From Dreissena polymorpha (lineage: Eukaryota > Mollusca > Bivalvia > Myida > Dreissenidae), in NCBI RefSeq assembly GCF_020536995.1, contig NC_068364.1, forward strand, positions 47,539,200 to 47,603,199: DNA of 64,000 bases, in the 5' to 3' direction. The notes below the pieces were generated by a model. It worked only from the letters and a program-made list of their open reading frames with translations, was not told where the DNA came from and searched no databases. Shown in pieces: positions 1-10,597 of the stretch. Positions within the stretch are counted from its first letter, which is position 1; each line of letters begins with the position of its first letter. The position numbers and the translations under genes were made by a program.

Positions 1-896
1 CCTTTTTGCACTGATAAGTAGGATCACTGTGATCGTGGAATCTGCGACCGAGTGTCGAACACATTTCCACGACAAGTGTCCTTTATATTATTTTGATCGG
101 GATATCTGCGACCGTTTGTCCAGCCCAGTTCCATGACAAGTGTCCTTAATTGTATGTTATGTTCTATATTTAAGTATTAAAGTGCAATAGTGTGAGAACA
201 GTACAGATATGACTTTTAACTGAGCCAAACACGATACGGGTCATTCAAATATAAGTTACGGTGAAAGTAATAATATTTGTTTCAGGTTACATAGGGCATA
301 ATACAATTGCCTGGACCAGTTAATTTTTAATTTTTAATTTAAGTGTTGATTGTGTAACGATCCCCTTAGAAGTGATGGCCGTTAAAGATTCCGAAATATA
401 TTATATTTAATCAGTTTTCGATAGCTCTAAGTTGACAATTTAGTTTAAAGATATAAAAAATGAAGTTTATTTCTAATTTAAATACAACAAAAATAGTTTT
501 GTTTTCAAATATATACGCCAGGTCGAGAAAATGTATCTGTATTCTAGGGTATTTGATTTATCCTATCTGTTTTCCCATTAGTTTATTGATTTTGCAAATA
601 AGCAAGCATAAAGTACAGGGAAAGCAGGATGAACATCAAGTAACAATAAGAAAAATACACACATCGACGCCGTTGTACTCGGCTTATCATCTTGTTGAAA
701 TAGAGGTCTGAGACAATGTCTCCGATGGTGATTTATTTACATAATGCAATCATGGCGATAAGCGATACACACGTGTATTGATTAAAAAACGAAGATTCTG
801 TTATATGATAATGTTACATGAAACTAACACTGTTTGTTTGGCCTAATAGAAACGTGTACTGAACGACTATGGATCGCAACGATTATCGTCAACGCG
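1..896. other. Upstream flank, no gene seen
   Basis: AT-rich sequence. A short direct repeat is visible near the left edge: the phrase TCTGCGACCG recurs at about 41 and 102, each followed by a CGACAAGTGTCC or TGACAAGTGTCC block. An 83-codon open frame at 460-711 has no recognisable motif and no splice context. Nothing else is supported. Confidence 0.5.
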
Positions 897-956
897 ATTA
901 TATATAGTTTTAGATGCCTTACGGACTGCCATTCAAATACTGAAAGTGAAATCAAC
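897..956 (+). promoter_or_regulatory. Core promoter and short 5' UTR
   Basis: A TATATA box at 899-904 lies 53 bp before the ATG at 957. A TCA initiator-like triplet near 932 sits about 30 bp after it. This implies a 5' UTR of only about 25 nt. No transcript evidence is available. Confidence 0.4.
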
Positions 957-972
957 ATGAACTGTGTTGTGG
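957..972 (+). CDS. Exon 1: start codon and first residues of signal peptide
   Basis: The ATG at 957 gives MNCVV plus one base of the next codon, followed by the strong donor GTAAGA at 973. The start was chosen because joining this exon in phase 1 to the next makes an uninterrupted hydrophobic leader, and because a TATA box lies just upstream. Confidence 0.6.
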
Positions 973-1264
973 GTAAGACATATACACTCTAAGTGCGCAT
1001 TGAAGTTATGTGTATATTTTGATGTAGTGTAACACATCTTAATATTGACCATTTTAATAAAACCTTAACACAATCTTTGATAAACTCATATAACTACAAG
1101 GAGTGTATTTTGATGTACTTCTGAAGTTAACGAAATGTCTATTGAACTAATCATTAAACTGGTCAAAATGTGACGAGATATTCATTAAAAAATGATCCAC
1201 TTTTTATATAGTATATTAATTCTATTGTAATATTATGATCATAGGATCATTTTCCGCATTTCAG

Positions 1265-1315
1265 TTTTCGTTCTTTTATTGTCTACTTTTATCCTGACGG
1301 CTGCAGGTTCAAACG
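1265..1315 (+). CDS. Exon 2: signal peptide core
   Basis: The acceptor TTTCAG and donor GTAAGA bracket 51 bp in phase 1-1. The reading is VFVLLLSTFILTAAGSN. Joined to exon 1 it forms a leader of about 20 residues with a short polar start, a Val/Leu-rich core and a small-residue end (TAAG). This is a classic cleavable signal peptide, so the product is secreted. Confidence 0.65.
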
Positions 1316-1536
1316 GTAAGACATTTGAATTAATATATGATATTTTGCAAAAAAATGTCAACTTTCATATATATTTATTGTTGATAAGAGGGGCGCAATA
1401 GTCTGAATGTATGCCATATACAATACTTTTTTATTCAACAATCGCGTATGAGTTTTTAAGCGTGTACTATACTATTGAAACAACTAGTATGTTTAAAGTA
1501 AAAAATCGGATCATAAAGTATGTTTGCTTATTTAAG

Positions 1537-2202
1537 ATTGCGACCATGGGCGTTTCAACAGTGCAACAAATATTTGCGAGTGTAATGCAGGATGGACAGG
1601 TCCTAACTGCAACGAGCACTATTGCGTCCGCGGAACATACCATTCCCACAACGACTATTGCGAGTGCCCGGATGGCTGGAACGGCAGCCGATGTAACGAA
1701 TCCCTGTGCGTCAAAGGTCATTATCACGTCCATGCAAAGTACTGCGAATGTACCTCTGGGTGGACAGGTACCAAATGCGACGTGTTAGTCTGTGACCACG
1801 GCACGTTTCATTCTAAATCAAACTACTGCGAGTGCCAATCAGGCTGGAGCGGTACAAAATGCGACGAATCACTGTGTTACCATGGTACTTTTCATGGCAA
1901 AACCAACACTTGCGAATGCGATTCTGGCTGGGATGGTGCAAAATGTGATCAAAATCTCTGCGTTCATGGTCATTATCACCCGCACGCTAAGTATTGCGAA
2001 TGCGACCAGGGTTGGAATGGCGCCATTTGCAATGAATCGCCTTGTATCCACGGCGAATACCACAACCACCAATGCGTCTGTTACCACGATTGGGTCGGAC
2101 CTCATTGCAACATCAGTTGTTTCCATGGTAACTTCAGTGTCCCGGACGAGTCATGCTCGTGTCAAGACGGGTGGTCGGGAAGTGATTGCTCCACGCTAAT
2201 GT
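1537..2202 (+). CDS. Exon 3: eight EGF-like repeats
   Basis: The acceptor AAG at 1534-1536 and donor GTATGT at 2203 define 666 bp, phase 1-1, with no stop. The translation holds eight repeats of about 28 residues with the pattern C-x-HG-x(7-10)-C-x-C-x2-GW-x-G-x2-C. Each repeat has four cysteines instead of the six of canonical EGF. The spacing matches the tenascin-type EGF module with the first and third cysteines absent, so only the 2-4 and 5-6 disulfides are expected. The loops between the first two cysteines are rich in His and Tyr (HYHVHAKY, HYHPHAKY). The repeats differ enough at DNA level to be old relative to the downstream duplicated exons. A role as an extracellular adhesive, matrix or recognition stalk is plausible but not shown. 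Confidence 0.85.
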
Positions 2203-2325
2203 GTATGTACACCATATGTATTGCACGTAATAGGTTATAAACGTTATGATATGTTTTCAAGTGCTTCGATATGTTATATACTATTGACTGAAATTTCGAA
2301 TCCCAAGCTTATCCTTGAGCAAAAT

Positions 2326-2391
2326 GCGCGGGAAAATAGACCGTATAACCTGATCGTGAATTATCACTCTCTAATGTTTGGTATATTAAAT
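2326..2391. repeat. First unit of 66-bp satellite
   Basis: One 66-bp unit beginning GCGCGGGAAAATAG. It is separated from the other eight units by a transposon. Its last eight bases, TATTAAAT (2384-2391), form the left target-site duplication. Confidence 0.85.
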
Positions 2392-3364
2392 CACAGGTGG
2401 TTAGCGTGTGGCTATGATATTAATTAGTGAAAACATCATTTTGAATGATAAATAATCATATTATAACGAAAAATTAACTTTTCTGAAAAAAAATATTTCA
2501 CTATCAAATATATATATAACAAGGTATGCAACTCAAAATCAGCCCAAAACGGGGTGCATCGCTTTGAACAGCCATATCTTTATCAATTTTGCAGTGATTT
2601 TCACGATTTCGGTCTTATTCAACGCAGAAATGAATTTCCTTTCTGGAAATGCATATGTCTTGCAATATTTTTACAAATGCTGGGTCAACTTTTAAGAAAT
2701 AACACGATACACAACACGCATGACCCAGTTGACAGTGATCATGCTGTCTTTAAGACTGAAATCTTCACGGAGTAAAGGGCAACTTCCCTATAAAGTTCAT
2801 GTAGTTCGATACCATAATTCAATAAAACGTATGAAAAAACATTATTACCGTTCTTGTCGTAACATTCTGCATCAAGACTAACTGTCCAGCGCCGTTTGAA
2901 ACCTTTGTTTACATACATTTCAACTAACTGACATTTTAAACATACGAGTGATTTTATTGGTCCAATGCGGAGGTGTGTCTTTACAACTGGAGATTTCATT
3001 CATAAAGAATACATGATCACTGTCAACTGGGTCATGCGTGTTGTGTATCGTGTTATTTCTTAAAAGTTGACCCAGCATTTGTAAAAATATTGCAAGACAT
3101 ATACATTTCCAGAAAGAAAATTCATTTCTGCGTTGAATAAGACCGAGATCGTGAAAATCGCTGCAAAATTGATGAAGATATGGCTGTTCAAAGCGATGCA
3201 CCCCGTTTTGGGCTGATTTTGAGTTGCATACCTTGTTATATATATATTTGATAGTGAAATATTTTTTTTTCAGAAAAGTTAATTTTTTGTTATAATATGA
3301 TTATTTATCATTCAAAATGATGTTTTCACTAATTAATAGCATAGCCACACGCTAACCACCTGTG
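2392..3364. mobile_element. Fold-back hAT-like non-autonomous DNA transposon
   Basis: A 973-bp element bounded by CACAGGTGGTTAGCG and its reverse complement, and flanked on both sides by the 8-bp duplication TATTAAAT (2384-2391 and 3365-3372). The terminal inverted repeats are exceptionally long: about 352 bp (2392-2743 and 3012-3364), close to identical, around a 268-bp centre. There is no transposase. The 8-bp duplication and CA...TG ends suggest the hAT superfamily. The two arms also produce mirror-image open frames, which are not genes. The empty site is reconstructable because the insertion fell inside a tandem array. Confidence 0.85.
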
Positions 3365-3900
3365 TATTAAATGCGCGGGAAAATAGACCGTATAACCTGA
3401 TCGTGAATTATCACTCTCTAATGTTTGGTATATTAAATGCGCGGGAAAATAGACTGTATAACCTGATCGTGAATTATCACTCTCTAATGTTTGGTATATT
3501 AAATGCGCGGGAAAATAGACCGTATAACCTGATCGTGAATTATCACTCTCTAATGTTTGGTATATTAAATGCGCGGGAAAATAGACCGTATAACCTGATC
3601 GTGAATTATCACTCTCTAATGTTTGGTATATTAAATGCGCGGGAAAATAGACCGTATAGCCTGATCGTGAATTATCTCTCTCTAATGTTTGGTATATTAA
3701 ATGCGCGGGAAAATAGACCGTATAACCTGATCGTGAATTATCACTCTCTAATGTTTGCTATATTAAATGCGCGGGAAAATAGACCGTATAACCTGATCGT
3801 GAATTATCACTCTCTAATGTTTGGTATATTAAATGCGCGGGAAAATAGACCGTATAACCTGATCGTGAATTATCACTCTCTAATGTTTGGTATATTAACG
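3365..3900. repeat. 66-bp satellite array, eight further units
   Basis: Units start at 3373, 3439, 3505, 3571, 3637, 3703, 3769 and 3835, with an exact 66-bp period and few substitutions. Because 66 is a multiple of three, all units stay open in one frame and mimic a 22-residue protein repeat. This is probably not coding: there is no splice context, and it lies in an intron of the EGF gene. Confidence 0.9.
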
Positions 3901-4080
3901 TTATGCAGGGCTGGGTATATGGCAATTCAACACGAAATGTGAGGTTTATCAATCAGAAATATTCTATTCACTCCATAATTATTGCGAGACAGATGCATGC
4001 GATTTCGAAATGGGCCATAACACATGTTAATAGTACCGCTTTATTTTTATATAACTGTTGGTGTCTTTTTATTGTTGCAG

Positions 4081-4161
4081 GTGGACATGGTTATCAACAA
4101 ACAGTTTTGCTAGAGAGATTCTGCATTTGTAATACTGGCTGGTCGGGGCGTCTTTGTAACG
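4081..4161 (+). CDS. Exon 4: one EGF-like repeat
   Basis: The acceptor TTGTTGCAG and donor GTAGTA enclose 81 bp in phase 1-1. The last base of exon 3 (T) plus the first two here (GT) rebuild the first cysteine codon, followed by GHGYQQ, C-I-C, GWSG and C. This restored cysteine across the junction is good evidence that the two exons are spliced together. Confidence 0.75.
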
Positions 4162-7100
4162 GTAGTATAAATTGTGTTCTTATATTTGGCAACATAAGTG
4201 TCTGGGATTCTTTTCCTGGCTGCCTGTATGTGTTTGGAACACATTCACAAGTTCTTAAATTACATACAAATATAACAAATTACATGCCACAGACTTGTAT
4301 TAAGGTGAAATCGATTTCGTTTGAAAAAGAACAATGAATAATGATTATGGTCCAAAGCGAATGTTGCGAATAAAATGTTAAGATTATAAGAATGCGTGTG
4401 TAATATCAATACTCGCAAAATTGTCATTATTCTACCGATTGAAATGCGGATGTTTGAATTTTGGTCCGCAAGATGTTCACCTTAATGAGTTTTTGCAAAT
4501 CGATATTCTAAATGTGGTTGTGTAAAGGGGAAATATAGGTACATAAACCGACGATTTTGTGAACACCTTTGTTTGATAAGCTGATAAACGTGCTTGCAAA
4601 GAATGTTTAATATTATTATTTTCGTTGTAGAAACAATGCACCCAACAGCCCCGCAACGTTCGGATACAACTACACCTAAGCAAACTGGTATACTCGGCTG
4701 AATGATGATGATCAGTATAATACAACCTACTATACTGACCAAGAGATAGGCTGCTTGTTACTAATGCCTGTGTAAATTCATTTACAATAAGACTTATACA
4801 GTGTTATTGGACACTGGTGTAATTCATTGTATGTATTAAGGTTGTTTTTTTTTATTGAATACTTAAGCGAATAGTATTGGCATTCATGGTTTGTCAACAA
4901 CGCTTTGTTCATAATTAAAAATATATGACGAGTGGATTCAAATTTCAAATCGATTTGGGGGCCGTTTGTGGTGATTTGTGTTTTTTTGTGTGAAAGTTAT
5001 GTCATTTTCTGACCAATAAACGAATGGCGTTTATTTCAGATTTGCCAAGTTCTATTCATTTTAGCACGTTGCAGAAAAAAGAAGATTGTTTTAATGCACA
5101 AAGTTTTATCATCAACATGTATTGTATGTAAATATTTAAAATGAATTCAAACTTGGCGCTCATTTTATGTAATGCAGATGCACCAGCAAGTATTCCGTAT
5201 ATATAATCAGATTATGAAGTCTAATCATTTGTCAATACATGTAATTCAATATGCCAAATTAATGTTAAATCCAGATTAACCCATTGTTTTCGACGTTGTT
5301 CATACAACACACGACGACTTTGTCCTGATCATGTGTCGAAACGTTCCTCGTAGCATTTCAACGTTGATACCATATGATCAGGTGACATACTTGGAATACC
5401 ACTGTGTGGTTGCAAACATCATAAACTTTTTTTCCAATACGTTTTATTACATAACTCGAAACATACACATATATATGCAACACAAAATACCGTATAATTA
5501 TGGACAATGACATACACAAATATACATATGCAACACAATGTCAAAAAAAACACAGCTTCATGTCAACAGACATTCAGAGTTAACAAAATGAAAAAAAAAT
5601 GATGTAACTGTAAGACACGTAAAACATCATAAACTAATACGCGCATAGGAGCCGTTTCATCAATTATTAAAGCGGATTTGCTATGCAAATTGAGTGTTTT
5701 TTATATGCACGTAGTCAAGAATACTTGACAGCGTAGTCAAGAATACTTGACAGCTTCAGCATAATTTTGCAATCAACAGATACACTTTGCATCTGTAATG
5801 TGTAGAACAATCACGCGCGATAGCCGTGTCGAATGTCATGTGTCGGCTACACTGTAGGCATAGATAAAACAATTTCAACTATGTCATCTGTCAGCTACAC
5901 TGTAGCCATAGATAAAACCGCTACCAGGTTGGTCATGCACATGTATTATCACAATAGCCATACAATTATACACGCTCATGTGCTTCATGGCATTAAGCAT
6001 ACCAACGAACTACTAGATGTGTTTCAATTTAAATTTAATATGAAAATTAAAATACTTGATGTGTTGATATTTTAAGGCATGAAACATATTAAGTAAATTA
6101 CAAAGTCGTTGCAATATAAATGTATGTAAGACACGATATACACACATATCATCGCATATTGTACATATTTTGCCTTCTCTATGTTTGTCGTATACATTGT
6201 TTGTCCCCAGGATGATGTTACTATGTGTTTACTATATTATTTAAGCGTCGGCTATGGTGAACTGTTCAAAGTTTCTAAACGTGTGTCCACATGGGGACAT
6301 GCGGAACGTGCGCTTTTACAAGATGAGGTCAATCGGGAATGGTGATGGATTTCTTTTCAAACAGTTATTGCACATTATTTCATCACTTACATCATCCTAC
6401 GCTTTAAAAAAAAGTGATCAACAAAGAAGTACAACAACGTGCGATACTTTAAACTTTTATATGAACAAGCTGTGCTACTAAAATGAAGACCAGCGTTGAC
6501 CTTGAAATTGATTTAGCCTTGATAAGTGTGATCTCTTTCAGTCGTAGTTACGCCGAGCATACCATGATCGCAGATCGTGACCCTTTAAACATACATCAAC
6601 ATTAGTATGCCTTCAGTTAATCGATTTCACAGCAGATATTTGTCTAGAATAATAAGGCAGTTAAACAAATTATCTTTTGTGTGTCTATAAAAGGCTGCTT
6701 ACATTAAATCGTACAGTTTGCCTTTGTCGCTAAAGATATTCATACTTTAAGCAATCGTCGTCATAAATTCGGAATATAGTACATTTGAAATGGCCGTCAA
6801 AGTCATACTAATTTATAATCCACATATATTTATATAACGGACTTTGTCAGATCCTCCGTATATAAATATACAGGTATTAATATTTATCAATCACAGATGT
6901 ATGGGGGTGATTATTAAAGTAGATCTGTAGGAAACTTGAATATTGATATATCGCATCGATTTACACTGAAAATTACCATGAAAATAACCATCAAATAGAA
7001 ACGATATAGTTTGGTATATCGGTATATTCATTCGAATGTGTAATACACAAAGCTGTGTGAACGTATACGGTTATGTTTGGATTATTGAAAACATATATGA

Positions 7101-8315
7101 CAGCCGCAATTGACATAATTAAAGTTGGATTGGGTCTTCGTCCGCCAATAATGTAAACATGTAAACAAGATAACAAACACAAAACAAAACACAAGTTTAT
7201 AGAAGTGTGCGATCAAACTTTTAATATTAGACGGATGAAAATGCGTGCAGTGTGTCTTGCCTCGCCGTGTATTTTATAAAATAATAATATATAAACACAA
7301 AAGGAAATCCTTATTATGAACGTCATAGCCCGCTAACACATACAAGGCAGGTTTTCTTGTTTCATGTTTGATTATAATAGTTTGGATTTATCGTTGTTTA
7401 TGGGTAAGCCATCGATTGTGGATTATGTATTCATGTGAATAATGCCACAATTGTTTAATTAGGCAGGTATTAAAACCAAACAACAAACTGTATAAATATA
7501 TTAACAATGCTAACGCAAGCATTCTTTCGGTTCTAACATGATTTGATAGTTGTTTGTGGCGTTTGTTTCTCGTTCTTTGCTTCACTTGTTATCGATTCTT
7601 AGTTGTTTACAAATAGTTATGCAATTCCTTTTTCCTTTTCCGACGAATTCGTTTATCCAAGCTTTTCACCTTAACATAACGCCAGCAGCCCGAATCAATA
7701 AACTTTATTAATTCAATTGGCTGATTTGAACCTAATCACTCGGAACATCGACAACATCACCGCATCTTTGGAGTATAGGACGTAACACCTATCAGTGTAG
7801 GGATAGGCGAGCTTCTTTTTTCCATATCCATTTTTTCCAATTTCAATTAAGAAATAGCAGATCCCAAGACTTTCAGGGTCAGTGCTGGGTCGGTAAATAA
7901 TCAAGGGATGAAGGAGTGAACTATTAATAACTAATGCCTTATGTTGATAGCACAATATAAATTATCTAGCCATACATGTTTAACGTACGCGGTCAGTCTG
8001 TCTGAAAATCTTTCCTGCAAGTCAAAATAGGCTTTCGATATGTGCCAGTCTGCTATCAATAACACGATGTGACTCTAATTTTCAATCGGGAAGTAGCGTG
8101 GTTTGATGTTCCATTTACAAGACCAAATGACATTTTTAAAGACTCTGCGACATGCTAAAATGGGACGTATGCAATATTTTGCCAACGTAGCTTCTTCAGT
8201 CCAGCCTGCGCATCCGCGCAGTCTTGTCAGAATATGCATGCTTAGGAGAATTCTCAGGAGATTCATCGAAATCTTATATTTTATTTTATGATTTGCGGTG
8301 GTTTATAGAGAAATA
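4162..8315. other. Intron, no gene seen
   Basis: Long AT-rich intron. Small local repeats are present: a 22-bp direct repeat containing the palindrome TCAAGAATACTTGA (5710-5753), and a pair of about 38-bp repeats around GGCTACACTGTA and CAGCTACACTGTA (5834-5920). Open frames of 60-86 codons lack motifs or splice context. Confidence 0.5.
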
Positions 8316-8665
8316 TCAGTGAATTAAAACTGATAATTTCACTGTTTCAAACAGTGAAAATTATCAGTGAAAGTTATCGATAATTGTCACTGTTTACTGT
8401 GAAATGACGTCATTTTTAACGAAATGACGTCATTATCCCAGCGAAATTCTTAAGTTAAACTCTTTAACAATGTATATAAACTGTGAAAAAAAGGCATAAA
8501 ATAAACAGAAAATTTGTTGGATTCGTTGGATTATTGATTTTAATTCACTCGTGATCAAAGAAAAAAATATATTTTCACTCGTGGCTGCGCCACTCGTGAA
8601 AATATTATTTTCTATGATCACTCGTGAATTAAAGTCGATAATCCACCGAATCCAACAAATATCCT
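8316..8665. mobile_element. Compound palindromic MITE-like repeat with two CRE-like sites
   Basis: Two hairpins lie side by side. One spans 8332-8369 (CTGATAATTTCACTG and its complement). A larger near-perfect palindrome spans 8512-8660, centred on GGCTGCGCC at about 8586, with the repeated word ACTCGTG. Between them are two TGACGTCA palindromes (8405-8412 and 8425-8432). There is no coding capacity. It looks like a MITE or the ends of one; target-site duplications are not resolved. Confidence 0.55.
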
Positions 8666-9787
8666 CTATATAATTTTATGAAGTTATATACATGCAAACA
8701 GATAACGACTTGGACATTGCCATTATCGAAAACACCAAATAGTTGAAATGGTTGTGAAGGGAAGTCAATACGAAATACGCCAACAATCTATCACTACATT
8801 ATAACAACTGGTTTCCCTTTTACCACCGCACGTGATCTGACCTCTACAAATTAACACTCATTTTGCATTCACAAAATCAACGAATAATATCATTATTGAG
8901 AGAACGAAGGAACATCAAAGAGAAACATAAATTAATATAGATGCGCGAAGTGTTGTGTTAGTATAATTTATTTATGTATCTGGTCATAAAACATAAAGTT
9001 TTACGTTCACGATAACGATAGATGTCATATATGTCTGATTACATTTAGAACTTTAATTGAATTGTGAAAGGGATAGTTGTTGCTCATTGATAAATGTTAC
9101 ATTTGTTTTCGACTATACATCCATGACACGTTTAATGTTAAAGCGCGTTCGGCCCATATCTAGCACGCAGATTAGTGAATAATGACCGGTCCGTATTCTC
9201 TCATTTGCTTCTGTCGTATTGAACGGACCTAGACCTTACATACAAAAACAAAAGGGCACATACAAAATGAAAGCGATTTCGGGATGATTTACGCTCCAAC
9301 GTCATGGCTGTTGAAAGTAAGGCAGATATGGTAACATGGGGATTTACCTTTGGAAACGAAATCGAGAAAAAAATAAAGCTTTATACCCCTGTATTAGTTT
9401 CCAGATAAATATAATTTTCGACGCTTGTATAGATATTTATCTATTGCTTACATAATTACTATGTTCTCTATCAATACTACATTTGAACCGATATAGTTTA
9501 CTGCTATACGGTTTGACTATCAATTTGGAATGTACCCAGGCAAAACGCGAAACGTGTGACATCTACAGTTGTATAGATCTGATGACCAATGTACAAAAAG
9601 ACCAACATTACGCGAATAATATTGATGGCGAAACAAAATATAACACTTCTGAATGTTTTATAACCGCTTACTTAGCATCATCGGTGAACTTTGCTTGTAG
9701 GAATGTATCCATAGATTGATGTATGCTCAAACATTGCTTAAACTCATTTTTAATTAACACAGCCGCATATAATTCCTTAAGAGTGCT
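8666..9787. other. Intronic stretch, no gene seen
   Basis: AT-rich. A 78-codon plus-strand frame at 9483-9719 contains several Cys residues but shows no EGF pattern and no convincing splice sites. Confidence 0.4.
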
Positions 9788-10187
9788 TTAAATAATACAT
9801 GTTCTTGTCCTTGTAAATATATGTTTGTCAAACATCATAGAGCGGGGAGAACCTTTTGTTGTATATGCTATTTCGTTAAGATAAAACCTGTTTATGGTTG
9901 TTTCGGTAATTTCGGCGATATGGGGTTCAAATGTGCTCCAATTGTTATCGCTATCATGATATTTTGCTTCAAAGTCGCATGCTGAAAGAGGTATACTTAA
10001 GAATAACAGATTTACGGACATTATAATATTCCAACCATATTTTTTCCCCTGTACTTTTCTGAACATTATTATTAGTCAACAACAACTTATTTTTGCAGTT
10101 GTACGCACCTAATCGGAAAACGTTCTGAATGACGAACGCGTACGAAAACCCTACCAGCGATAAAACGAAGTTCAAAATTAATTGCAT
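9788..10187 (-). CDS. Candidate two-exon small secreted protein, nested in intron
   Basis: On the minus strand the ATG at 10187 starts MQLILNFVLSLVGFSYA, a good signal peptide. Exon 1 (10109-10187, 79 bp) ends at donor GTGCGT. A 127-bp intron ends in CTCTTTCAG. Exon 2 (9788-9981, 194 bp including TAA) continues in phase: CDFEAKYHDSDNNW ... TRTRTCII. The mature part would be about 70 residues with two cysteines and no known domain. The exon lengths fit exactly (79+194=273, 90 codons plus stop). Evidence is splice consensus plus the leader only. No polyadenylation signal is obvious. It could be a chance open frame or a relic. Confidence 0.35.
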
Positions 10188-10597
10188 GTTTAAATCGTGG
10201 ATATCAATCAGCCTTTAGTGAAATTTGTAAAGACAAAGTAGGTCAGCATGAAATTGCATGACATAGATTGCTTAAAATAGACCTCCGCCTGTCCATTATC
10301 TTAAACAAGTGATCTTTAACTAAAGTGATTCAGTCAGACACAGCCTGTCAGCCCTGCAGGCCATTTGCAAAATGAATTGTTTGCAAGGTAAAATATTTGT
10401 TTTGAAATGTCCTATCACAGGACTAGATTTTTAATCATGTCAGATCATTTAAGTTTGAAATTGTTAAATAAATTTAATTGATATAAATAACATGTGTACC
10501 TGTTGCTTTTCGGGGTGTAACCAAAACTTGTATTTTAATGGGCGAGTTACAAATACTTATAACACAGTGTCGGTTAAAAAGATGAGAACGACGAATA

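Noticed and set aside
1411-2199. Alternative plus and minus frames over exon 3
   Set aside because: Shadows of the EGF-coding frame; only the frame with regular Cys spacing is supported.
2554-3201. Mirror-image open frames starting MHRFEQPYL on both strands
   Set aside because: They are the two arms of the fold-back transposon read in opposite directions.
3403-3942. 179-codon open frame of eight 22-residue repeats
   Set aside because: It arises because the 66-bp satellite period is divisible by three; no start context, splice signals or protein family.
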